DNA of 64,000 nucleotides from Gnetum montanum (Eukaryota; Streptophyta; Gnetopsida; Gnetales; Gnetaceae), in assembly GCA_015680685.1 (NCBI GenBank), contig MNCI01016594.1, forward strand, positions 435,180 to 499,179, read 5' to 3'. A program made the translations under genes and the position numbers. The first letter of the stretch is position 1. The number at the start of each line of letters is the position of its first letter. Shown here piece after piece: positions 11,190 to 20,381 of the stretch. Below the pieces are notes generated by a model, which was not told the DNA's origin, did no database searches, and was given only the letters and a program-made list of their open reading frames with translations.

Positions 11190-12366
11190 ATGCTCATGAG
11201 GGCCCTTGTGGGGGTCACTATGTGGGGAGACAAATGACTATTAAGATCCTACTTGCAGGATATTACTAGCCAACATTATTTTGGGATGTCCATCAATTTG
11301 TCCAATCTTGCGAGCACGGTCAACGTGATGGCGGAATGACTGCTAGAATGGAGGGTCCACAACAATGGATTCAACCGTTAGAACCCTTCAACATTTGGGG
11401 AATAGACTTTATGGGGTCCATTACACCAATGTCCAATGGAAAATCTTACATCATAGTTGCCATATACTATCTAACGAAATGGGCTAAAGCAGCTATTGTT
11501 ACAGACTGCACATCATCTACAGCTGCACTATTTGTGCAACAAAAAATTGTAAATAGGTTTGGTGTGCCACGTGCACTTATTTTGGATAATGGAACACACT
11601 TCACAAGTGCAACATTTTAGAAGTTAATGGAACGCTTAGGGGTTGAACATAAATTGACTACACCTTATCACCGCCAAGCTAACGGATAAGTTGAGGTCAC
11701 TAATAGGGAGATAACTAAAATATTAACTAGGACAATCAACAAGTATAGGCTAGACTAGAGCACTAAACTAAATGATGCTCTTTGGGCATACCGCTCCACC
11801 TAGAAACTTCCTATAGGCTACTCTCCCTATGAGTTAGTGTATGGAAAGCTTCCAATGCTTCTAATTCAAACCGAGCTTCATACACTATCCATGGCTTGTG
11901 ACCTCCACTTTGATCTTGATCTAGCACAAAAACAAAGGTTGAGAACTTTAAACGTCCTAGATGAAAACTAATTAGCTGCCCTATCATCAAATGAGTTGCG
12001 CAAGACATATAACAAGCAACACCATGACTTGAAGATTTGAAAGGTTAAGCATCAACCAAGAGATAAGGTTCTCTACTGGAACCCCACACATGTGTCACAA
12101 TGCACAAAATTTCAAACACTGTGGGAAGGACCTTACATTATTCATACAACATTTCATTCAGGGGCCATGACCATAGAAAAACCTGAGAGCCCTGATAAGA
12201 GATTACTAGTCAATGTGCAACAGACCAAACCCTTCCATGAACTAGTGCACATAATACCTCTGAGAAGGGACGACCCTATTTATTATTTCAGATCTTCCCC
12301 TTCCAACTCAGTCATGGGGGAGATGGCCATCTCTGTTGATCAATTGAGGCCCTCAGTTCCTTTTTA
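11190..12366 (+). pseudogene. pol: E1 integrase and C-terminal tail
   Basis: The zinc-binding region is readable (AHEGPCGGHY, then CEHGQRDGG where a second Cys is expected). The catalytic core shows WGIDFMGSITPM (first Asp), LILDNGTHF (second Asp) and EVTNREI (Glu). The C-terminal part keeps FQTLWEGPYII and ends SNSVMGEMAISVDQLRPSVPF at a TAA. No chromodomain is visible. The DNA for SVMGE contains a GTCATGGGGG tract like the true polypurine tract. Scattered stops inactivate the frame. Confidence 0.8.
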
Positions 12367-12908
12367 AGTTTTTTTTTTACACATTTTTGTTTTACAAATT
12401 TCTTTAACTTTTCTTGTTTTTGTTTTGCAAAATTGTTCATACTTTTTCATTTCTTTTCTTTGAGTGATTGTTTGTTTTTTGTTTTTGTTTTTGTTATTAG
12501 GTTTGTCACCTAATAAGTGCTCCTAGTGGTAGTATGAACTATATTCTATTGATTACTAATGATTAGTTTTTACCTTTGAGTTATAATGTTGATACTAAGG
12601 TATGGTTCTTCTGATATAACAGGTAATGAGTCCACGTCATCCATGCATTCATGAATTTCTATGGTCTCTCTTGGCTTGGAATTGTACAGTCCCTTTTTTT
12701 AAATAATAGAACTATCAACGAATTGGTGGCTGGGCATTTCTCAAACTAAGGAAGGACTCAAGAATTGAAAAGGATGTGACTTCAAGGGGATTTGATGCAT
12801 TTGTGCTGGCTATTCTCTTAGGTGCTTGGATGTTTTCTTCTTGGGTTTTCATTACCATTCTGATGTTGCTCCATTATTAGGAAGCTGAGCTAATAAAAAT
12901 AATAAGTC

Positions 12909-12934
12909 TTTGCATGGTGTGGTTCTAATGCAAA
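12909..12934 (+). promoter_or_regulatory. Conserved hairpin 1 in E1 3' noncoding region
   Basis: TTTGCAT and ATGCAAA flank a 12-base loop GGTGTGGTTCTA. The equivalent in E2 (27218-27243) has the same stem. E4 (46924-46949) and E3 (50083-50108) keep the loop length and the GGTGTGGTTC start but have one mismatch at the same stem pair. Confidence 0.55.
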
Positions 12935-14075
12935 AAAGAAGAAGGAAAAACGGTGAGAATTCAAAGCATACCCCATAAATAAAATAATCATCTGGGCTAC
13001 AAGCACTGGTTATGTAACTAAACAAACATGTTCCCTCTAACTAAGGCCCTCTCTTACTTCCTACTTTTTCATTTTTTGTTTCCTCAAAATGGTGGTGACT
13101 CTTTGGTGGAAGCATTCTTGCTACTTCAAGTGGATTGATTGGCCAAGTATATTAATGCGAAGTCACTGAATGTGGATTGTTTGAGGCTAGATTTGGAATG
13201 AGGTCTACTAAGTCACATTAACCATAAACACACAAGGGGCTGTACACCACCTTGTTCTTGGGACTCCATTCCATTCTCTTCTCCTCATCATTCTTTCTTC
13301 ATTTTCCACCTCATTACTAGATGTATCAGTAGCCTATATTTTGGTTAATGCATTGTGTTCTTGTTGGTAAAATCTTGTGGTTAATACTTTAACTCTTGCT
13401 TCCAAATGACATTTCTAGAGCCTACAAACTCTTTGAATGTGGGATTGTCAGGGCATTAAGGGCATGAGCCTACTTTGGGGAAGATCCATTGGCATTCCTA
13501 ATTGGTGCATCAGTTAACTTCTTTCCCTTAAACATTGCTACAATCAACATTTATTTTGTTCATTTCCACCTCTAACATCCATTTTATCGGCTTTGGCGTT
13601 GTTTCTTTTTCTCCATCTTTCTTATTCCTTATATTTCTCCATTCTATTGCTACTGGAGGATCGCTCTTAGTCATGGGGGTCCTAGTCCAATTTTTTCAAT
13701 TTTCTCCTAACCCCTACACCTTGGGTAGTCACCAGTGTTATATCTCCAGAATCCGTATTAGCCATATCACAACTTAGCCAATGGACCGTACACTGAGGAA
13801 AGGTATCAATTGCATTGTGATTTATTTATCCTTGCTAATAGGAGACTGTGTTGTGTGTGCAGATCGTAATCATACAACCATGGATTGGAGTTGGAAGAAA
13901 CATTTAGGATGGATTGCTGCTAGAACAGTCATGTAAGGAACAAGATTGATAGCACAATTATGGATGGACAAAAAAAGGTGCAATCTTGGCATCGGCAGCA
14001 ACACATCTTCTTTTTCTTCTCTTTTTCTCTCTCTTCTCTCTCAGCTACCAAATAAGGCTGGATGTCAAATGTGTA

Positions 14076-14105
14076 TAGTGTTCACTCTTGTGGTCATGAA
14101 CACTA
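14076..14105 (+). promoter_or_regulatory. Conserved hairpin 2 in E1 3' noncoding region
   Basis: TAGTGTTCA and TGAACACTA form a perfect 9-bp stem around a 12-base loop. E2 (28406-28431) keeps 7 bp and a 12-base loop of different sequence. E6 (63303-63330) has an 8-bp stem in which an A-T pair of E1 is G-C, a compensatory difference, again with a 12-base loop. Confidence 0.6.
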
Positions 14106-14228
14106 ATATTGGCATGTATTGTAATGATAAATCCAATCACGTGTCACCCCATTCACCATTAGTGTCATTCAATTCAATAATCCCATACCTTCCCAATATT
14201 TTGTAAGGAACTCGAGGATGAGTTTTCA

Positions 14229-14244
14229 TTCAGTCATGGGGGTA
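14229..14244 (+). other. E1 polypurine tract
   Basis: TTCAGTCATGGGGGTA lies directly before the 3' LTR start TGATGAG. The same string flanks E6 (63170-63187, minus) and, with small changes, E2 (28571-28581), E4 (48433-48445) and E5 (51703-51720, minus), which marks it as the plus-strand primer of the family. Confidence 0.8.
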
Positions 14245-15057
14245 TGATGAGCTGCGATATGACATACATGATATCGCGTACGTGATATCGCATCTGTGAC
14301 GTGATATCGTGTCTCGTCTCATCTTCTATAAATAAGAGGCGGCTTCCCTTGTTTAGAGAAGTTAGAATTAGACCCTTAGCTAAACTCTTGTAGTTTTACC
14401 ATTCCAGAGTTAGAATAATTCTTGTGTGCCTACAGTAGGAGTCATAGAGTGAACAGATATTTATTCGAGAAAATTGTACCTAAGCACACATTTGCGTACG
14501 GTAATAAAGAAAAAATTTATGATAAACCTTGCAGCATATAGATTAAGCTAAATAGTAATTAATTACTATTGAATGTTAAATGCTTTCCTAGTTAATTAAT
14601 CTCTCTCTCAACCCTTAACTCTCCTAGTTAAGTAGACTCAGTACGACCACTTCGAGCATGTGTGTAGCGCTTCGTAACCTGGTAACAATTAGCGTTTGGT
14701 AATCTCAATAGTGTTGCACTGGTTTAGGATGTGTGCGGCAAGTGGGAATGGATACTGGTGTTAGGAATAATTAGAACTTAGTTAGTGAATAGTTAATGTA
14801 AGTTAGTCACTTAGTTCTCTTCACCTTTCCCTATTAGCATAAGACATTAAAAAGATAAAAGTTATAAAAATCATATACCTCAAGCTTACTTAACCATACA
14901 ACCATGATAATACAAGTAAGTTTGGGAAGACAATGATTGATTAACCTTAAGTGTTCGATTAAGGTGCATAAGCACTTGGTCCTTGGAGTTCGACAGGATC
15001 ATGCATGAAACACTCGTATTCATATGGTTAAGTGTAGGGGTACCTTGCCACTCATCA
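14245..15057 (+). repeat. E1 3' LTR (813 bp)
   Basis: Starts TGATGAG and ends CTCATCA. Two overlapping GATATC dyads (14254-14277 and 14268-14291) and a further single word lie upstream of the TATA box at 14327-14334. It retains the roughly 190-bp segment missing from the 5' LTR. Confidence 0.88.
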
Positions 15058-15869
15058 ATGTCCTACCTAAATTTGACCTTACCAATATGTCTGGAATGTT
15101 CAAAAATGTAGGTATTGACCATTGGATTAATAGAATTGGAGTTACAAATTTTGAGATATCACATTTTCTAGTTTACTAAAATACCATAAAAGTTTTGGCA
15201 TTGTAATTGGACAACCATAATAAGTAATGCTTAGATAGGATTTTAGCATACAATTTGGTAAAGCACTTGATAAGGATCCCATAGGTTCAAATAGAATTTG
15301 ATCTAGAGACTTGGTGTGTGTGTTACAAGTGTTTAAGTGCAAAAGTATTAAGGGTGAGAGAAATTAAGAAAGAAAGCTTCTGAAAATTATTCATGTTAAA
15401 AAAATTAAAATTAAAATGAAATTTTAATGTTAAAAGCAAAAAGGACAATCATGTGTAAGGTGGTCTTGTGGAGAAAAGAAAAAAGGTAATATATGTATTT
15501 TTTAAACATAATATATACATGTTATATGTTATGAACAATATCTTTTGCTATCATGTGAGCATCATTTTTTCTTTTGCCACTTCTCTATTGTTTGTTTTTT
15601 GCCATCTATTTTGTTTCCATTTGGTTTACCAGCATTTTTTTACAAAACCGTGCCCTATCACATTTTTTTAAAGATGAGTTTTGCACTTTCTTCTTCATTT
15701 TGAGGCAAATTTTAAAATTGTTTCTTTTGTTCTCCTTATAAACAGGTTGTGGCCTTAGATACATTTCATTGTAGTTTGTATAATGCTCTTGGGTGTGATG
15801 GGTTAAAAGAAGTAGAAATAAATTAAAAGCATTAGGTAGAAAAGGAAGACTCTAGGAGCTTTGCCAATA

Positions 15870-16135
15870 CAAGTAAGAAATTTTACTTTATTTTTCATTT
15901 TATGTAGCTATTCTATTTTGTTGTAGATCTTTGAAGAAAGTTTATTTTACTTTACTTTTTATGTAGGCACCCTTTTTATTGTGGATTTTGTAAGAAAAAT
16001 TATTTTAGCTACGTTATTTTGTTCTAGATTCTTTAAGAAAGATTATTTTATGTAGATATCCTATTTTGTTGTAGATCTTATAAGAAAGATTATTTTAATT
16101 TTCCTTTCATATGACTATAATATTTTGTTGTGTAT
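15870..16135. repeat. Minisatellite with TTTTGTTGTAGATCTT units
   Basis: Four to five degenerate units of about 55-70 bases, each containing TATTTTGTTGTAGATCTT followed by AAGAAAGATTATTTTA, sit in repeat X. The second copy of X has only about two units (34240-34350), so the array changes length between copies. Confidence 0.5.
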
Positions 16136-16763
16136 TTTCCATTCCTCCTTTCTTCTTTCTGGTCTTCTATTATTCTTCTGCAATTTTGATTATTATGTTG
16201 CGATTTTGCCAAATTTTTGTCATTTTGGGCTTGTTTTTATGAAAAATAATATTTTAATGTTCACATTTTTTAATCTTTTGGTAAATTTTTGAAATTTTTG
16301 AAATTTTGCCAAAATCTCGCTTGGATATTTTATGAATATTTAAGATTTTCTCATGATATAAACATGCTTTTGTGAGCATTTTGTGGAATTTGAGCTTTTA
16401 TGGATTTTTGGATACTTTAAACATTTTTTTAATTTTTAGAATAAAATAATAATATTTGTGTGATCGATTTTGCTCAATTGGTAGTAGGAGCTACAAATAT
16501 TTCAAATGCAGTTGTGGAGTATTCTTTAGTGGGATTTATCCCATAGGAACAAGGGTTGTTTGATGGATTTCCTACATTGGTTTTTGATTCGTAAGTTCAA
16601 GTAAGACTATGGATTTGGCTAAGACCATTGTACTAAGTAGTTGAGTCTAGTGGTGTGTGGTGAGGCATAGTCAAGGCCTATCCTTTCGAGGATACATGTG
16701 CCTTTGACATTGACGATGCTAGTAGTGAGACTATTGGCCATGAGTGACTTGTTTGGGATCACA

Positions 16764-17050
16764 AGGATAATTTGATCATAGTAGTAAGGTTATTCGAAGA
16801 GCTATTAGTATATTCTTTTGGTAGTGAGGATAAACAAGACCTAGCCTTTGGAGATGCCTAGTTAAAATATATACTCTTTGGATTTTTGTTGGAAAAATTT
16901 GTAATATTTTTAGATATCTAAATAATTTAAAGGATAATTTGATGATAATAGTGAGATTATTCCAAGATGTGATTGTATATCCTATTGGTAGTGAGGGTAA
17001 CCAAGAGCTAGCTTTCAAAGATGCTTGGATAAAATATACATTCTTTGAAT
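16764..17050. repeat. 167-bp tandem duplication in repeat X copy 1
   Basis: The segment starting AGGATAATTTGAT at 16764 repeats at 16931, with AGTGAGGATAAACAAGACCTAGC against AGTGAGGGTAACCAAGAGCTAGC further on. The second copy of X has one unit only (about 35000-35110), so this is a duplication here or a loss there. Confidence 0.65.
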
Positions 17051-17930
17051 CTTTAGATTTCTTTGGAACTTTGGATTTCTTTTAAATTTGTGGAAAATTT
17101 ATGATATTTTTGGATCTTGCAATATTTTTGAATATTTTATTAAAAATCTTTGTATAGCCCATAGCTTAAGATTTTTGCCCCATAACCCTTATGCTCCATG
17201 AAGAGGAAAATGTAATAACTTTTCTTATTTAAGGGGTTCTAACTCCTGTGTTTTGATGTAGAGAGCCTAGAGTAGATAGAGAATCATTGAAAGAGAAACA
17301 TGAGATGAAAAGTGGAACAATTCTGTACAAGATGGACTTTCTCAACTTGAAAATAATTTCCATATATTTTGTATTTTTGTAAAATAGAAACTTGTACACT
17401 TTTTGGTTATGTGAGCCATGTACATATTTTTATGATTAAATAATAAAGTATGATAAATATAAATTTGCCACATATGCCATTAGAATCGTGAGATTCTAAG
17501 GAACATTTTTAGTTTCACGCATGCTATTAATATTATTTATTACATAATAATACTTTATCAATTAGTTTGGTAAATTTGAAATGTAAATATCTTTAATTCT
17601 AGATGTTCGAATAAGGAGAAACAAGTGTTGTTTAGATTGTTATTTCATAATATAATTAGCAAAATTTTTACATAGCTATCTTTTTGTGGCTATGTAAATA
17701 TCTCTTTTTCATTAAATAAATTTTATTTAATTATATATGTAAGTGTTATAAAATTATGTTATGTTGTATTACACTATTATATTTATGATTCTAAATAATA
17801 TTTTCTATTTATTTTATGACCTTTTTTTGAATTAGTGAATCAAGATTAAATTCAGATCCTTGGGGTATCATAGCATCCTTATTAGTTAATTATAGAATAT
17901 TTTATAGATAATTAATAAAGGTGTTATAGT

Positions 17931-18207
17931 CATGATGGAAAATTTTAATCAAATCAAAAGATCTATAAGCATGTATCAACTAGATGAAATTAAAAAAATA
18001 TAAAGCATTTATAGGAAATTTTGTTGAATAATAGGGAGTAAATCTACCTGGTTTAATAGGAGAAAAGGCAAACTTTGGTACAAAATAGGATTGATAGAGA
18101 AATTATTAATAAGAAGGTGATTATAACCATCTAGTTTTAGTTAAAGGCATTACCAAGGTATGCTTCCAATCATCATCTCCTCTTCTACACCTAAGGGAAT
18201 AGAAAAA
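17931..18207. other. Stretch without recognisable gene
   Basis: AT-rich sequence between the end of recognisable repeat X and the SINE candidate. Short broken ORFs only. It might be an upstream part of the RTE-type LINE, but I see no motif to support that. Confidence 0.4.
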
Positions 18208-18415
18208 TAAAAAAAAAACTCCCTTTAAATTTGAAAGATAGTAGGGTAGGGGTGGGGAGGGGGTGTATGTTGGAATTCCAAATAAGTGAAACATAGGTAC
18301 AACCCTAGATTTATAGAAGTTTATAACTCAATGATACCTAGTAGAATCGAACATGTGACCTAGGGTTACTAGGACAAGACCTATATCACTAGGCTAATAC
18401 CTCATTATTAGAGGA
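18208..18415 (-). mobile_element. Candidate tRNA-derived SINE
   Basis: On the minus strand TAGCCTAGTGA (18396-18386) matches an RNA polymerase III A box and TGTTCGATTCT (18353-18343) matches a B box, about 33 bases apart as in a tRNA. The downstream body ends in a run of T (plus-strand A run near 18208-18220), fitting a pol III terminator or SINE tail. The head does not look like a complete functional tRNA. Confidence 0.5.
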
Positions 18416-18859
18416 TGAGGTTAAGAGACTCTAGATTGACTATATGTTTTGTCCGAATCCTACATATCAACTAAGAAGATGATTTAGTACTCTAAAAGGG
18501 TTGCTAAAATAATGGACCATAAAGAATCACTTCTTCTTTAACAAACAAATGAAAAATATTTTAAATGAATTATAGTAGACCTAGTACTATTAGAAGGAGC
18601 TCAATCCATCTATGGAAGAGACTCAAATTGTAACACCCTGATGTTTCAAACATCGAATCTTAGGCTTCTTATTTATTTTTCTTATGTTTAATTCTTTAGA
18701 AAAATTACTTGAAAAAGGTACTTGGAATTAGGATTGCTTTACAAATTTAATTTACGATCAAATGGAAAGTTGCGTTCAAAAAATTAGAAAGAATATTTTA
18801 GGTGAAATAAAAAAGAAACAATACATCTCAAAATATACATGTTCATTGAGTGATAAAGT

Positions 18860-19477
18860 GTAACATGCTATCAAAAACAAGAAAAAAATACTTTAAGAAC
18901 TGGCAACAAAGCAATAACTAAGAAAGTAGGCTGCTATAAAAAATGGCAAAAATGGAAGCAACAACAAGTATAGCCAAAGAAAAACATAAGGACTTGGATA
19001 TCATTTATGAAAAATTAGGAACAAATAAAGAAGAAAAATTTATTTATAAATTGGAAATAGGAAATGTAAGGATATTGATTATATTAAATGCATTAAGGAG
19101 GTAGATGAAAAAATCTTGATAAAAGACAATGAAATTTGGATAGGTGGAAAAATTATTTTTAAGAAATATTAAATGAATAATTTCTAAGAGAAGACATCCA
19201 AAATAAAAAGAATCAAATTTTGGTTTGGTTAATGAACTTTCCTTTTTTGAGGTGAAGATAGCCTTATCAACTATAAAAAATGAAAAAGCTATTAGATGAA
19301 ATAACATTTTTATAGAAGATTGGAAAGCATTGGGAAATAAAGAGGTTTCCTAGATGACATAATTATTTAAAAAATTTTAAAGGAAGGATGAATGGCCAAT
19401 AATTGGATAAAAAGCATTGTTGTTTCCATCTACAAAAATAAAGGAGATGTACAAAATTGTATAAACTATAAAGGGAT
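18860..19477 (+). pseudogene. RTE-type LINE reverse transcriptase, left part
   Basis: Translation across frames gives the N-terminal part of a plant RTE-like ORF2: IIYEKLGTNKEEKFIYKL near 19000, the KAIR segment near 19280 (equivalent of SGKAVGPDGIP), and WIKSIVVSIYKNKGDVQNC near 19408-19462. The next residues NYKGI run straight into the E2 insertion. The remainder resumes at 29393. The reading is broken by several stops. Sequence upstream of 18860 may belong to the same LINE but has decayed past recognition. Confidence 0.72.
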
Positions 19478-20241
19478 TGATGAGCCGTGATATCGTGGCC
19501 TGCCTCATTGCCTATAAATAAGAGGTGGGCGCATTTGGTTTGCATAGTTAGTCTTATTCCCTTACCCAAACTCTTACCTTTTCTCCCTCTTAGAGTGAAA
19601 ATTATTTCTACGTGCTCATAGTAGGAGTCACAAAGTGAACGGATCTTTATTCGAGCATTGTATACATGAGCACACCTTGTGTACGGTAATAAAGACGAAC
19701 TTTGTGATAAACCTTGCAGCATTCATAATAGATTAATTAATGTTAATTACTATTACTTAATGGTCTCCTTAGTTAATTAATGATTCTCTCTCATCCTACA
19801 ACTCTCCTAAGTAAGCACACACAATACAATCACTTCGAGCATGCATGTAACACTTGGTAACCCCAGTAACGATTAGCGTTCGGTAATCCCAGTAGTGTTG
19901 CACTGGTTCAAGATGTGTACGGCAAGTGAGAATGGATATTGGTGTTAGGATCAATTAGAGCCTAGTTAATAAGTAGTTAAATTAAATTAGTTACTTAGTT
20001 ATCTCTCTCCTCCCTTATCAGCAACAAGACATAAAAACATAAAAAAGTATAAAAATCATATGCCTCAAGTTTACTTAATCATATAATCGTGACATACAAG
20101 TAAGCTTGGGAAGACAACGATTGATCAACCCATTATTGTTCCACAAAGGTGCATAAGCACTTAGTCCTTGGAATTTGACTGGATCATGTGTGGATGCTCA
20201 TGTTCATATGGTTGAGCATAGGGATATCTCAGCGTTCATCA
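19478..20241 (+). repeat. E2 5' LTR (764 bp)
   Basis: One GTGATATCGTGG word upstream of the TATA box at 19513-19520, then the conserved U5-side repeats. A decayed tRNA-Asp primer site (TGGCGGCGTTGTGAGGGA) begins at 20243. The end is CGTTCATCA with one change from CTCATCA. Confidence 0.85.
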
Positions 20242-20381
20242 TTGGCGGCGTTGTGAGGGACTTTGTTGTTTGTGCATTAACTAGAACATAGGAAATATTT
20301 CACATTGTTAGAACAAACCCTTGGGGTTGGTTAAAGAAAAAAATAATAAATAATAATACATTGCACACTGAATAGACAATC

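Larger units (their letters stand above)
12367..14228 (+). other. E1 long 3' noncoding region
   Basis: About 1.9 kb between the pol stop and the 3' LTR with no convincing ORF. It opens with a T-rich tract (12365-12510). Blocks shared with E2, E3 and E4 follow: CTTCAAGGGGATT (12781), hairpin 1 (12909-12934), GGGCTACAAGCACTGGTTATG (12994), CCCTCTAACTAAGGCCCT (13033), CCTACTTTGGGGA (13469), a PPT-like GTCATGGGGG (13672) and hairpin 2 (14076-14105). Conservation of blocks without coding suggests RNA-level roles such as packaging or export, which is inference. Confidence 0.6.
5591..15057 (+). mobile_element. E1: decayed Athila-like Ty3/gypsy LTR retrotransposon
   Basis: LTRs at 5591-6182 and 14245-15057 both start TGATGAG and end CTCATCA. 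The tRNA-Asp-like primer site follows the first and the polypurine tract GTCATGGGGGTA precedes the second. Flanks ATGTT (5586-5590) and ATGTC (15058-15062) are a 5-bp target duplication with one change. Between them lie gag, protease, RT, RNase H and integrase in the Ty3/gypsy order, all broken by stops and frameshifts, then about 1.9 kb of noncoding DNA. Athila-like assignment rests on the tRNA-Asp primer, the FLDGYSGYNQI motif and the lack of a chromodomain. It cannot move on its own. Confidence 0.88.
15063..17930 (+). repeat. Dispersed repeat X, copy 1, right part
   Basis: Continues repeat X after E1 and matches about 33368-35444 over more than 2 kb. Shared landmarks are GAATTGGAGTTA, GAGATATCACATTTTCTAG (15153 and 33486), GGTAGTAGGAGCTACAAA (16477) and CCATAGGAACAAGGGTT (16541). 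No protein motif is recognisable. The right boundary is uncertain because the second copy is cut by E3 at 35445. Confidence 0.6.

Noticed and set aside
12909-12940. Intrinsic transcription terminator
   Set aside because: The hairpin followed by A residues resembles a bacterial terminator on the other strand, but the context is a plant retroelement and the loop is conserved.
18343-18396. Functional tRNA gene
   Set aside because: A and B boxes are present but no complete cloverleaf with acceptor stem could be drawn by eye; a SINE head fits better.
19363-19722. 119-codon minus-strand ORF, also seen at 28611-28874
   Set aside because: It recurs only because it is the reverse strand of the E2 LTRs. 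The longer one crosses the LTR boundary.
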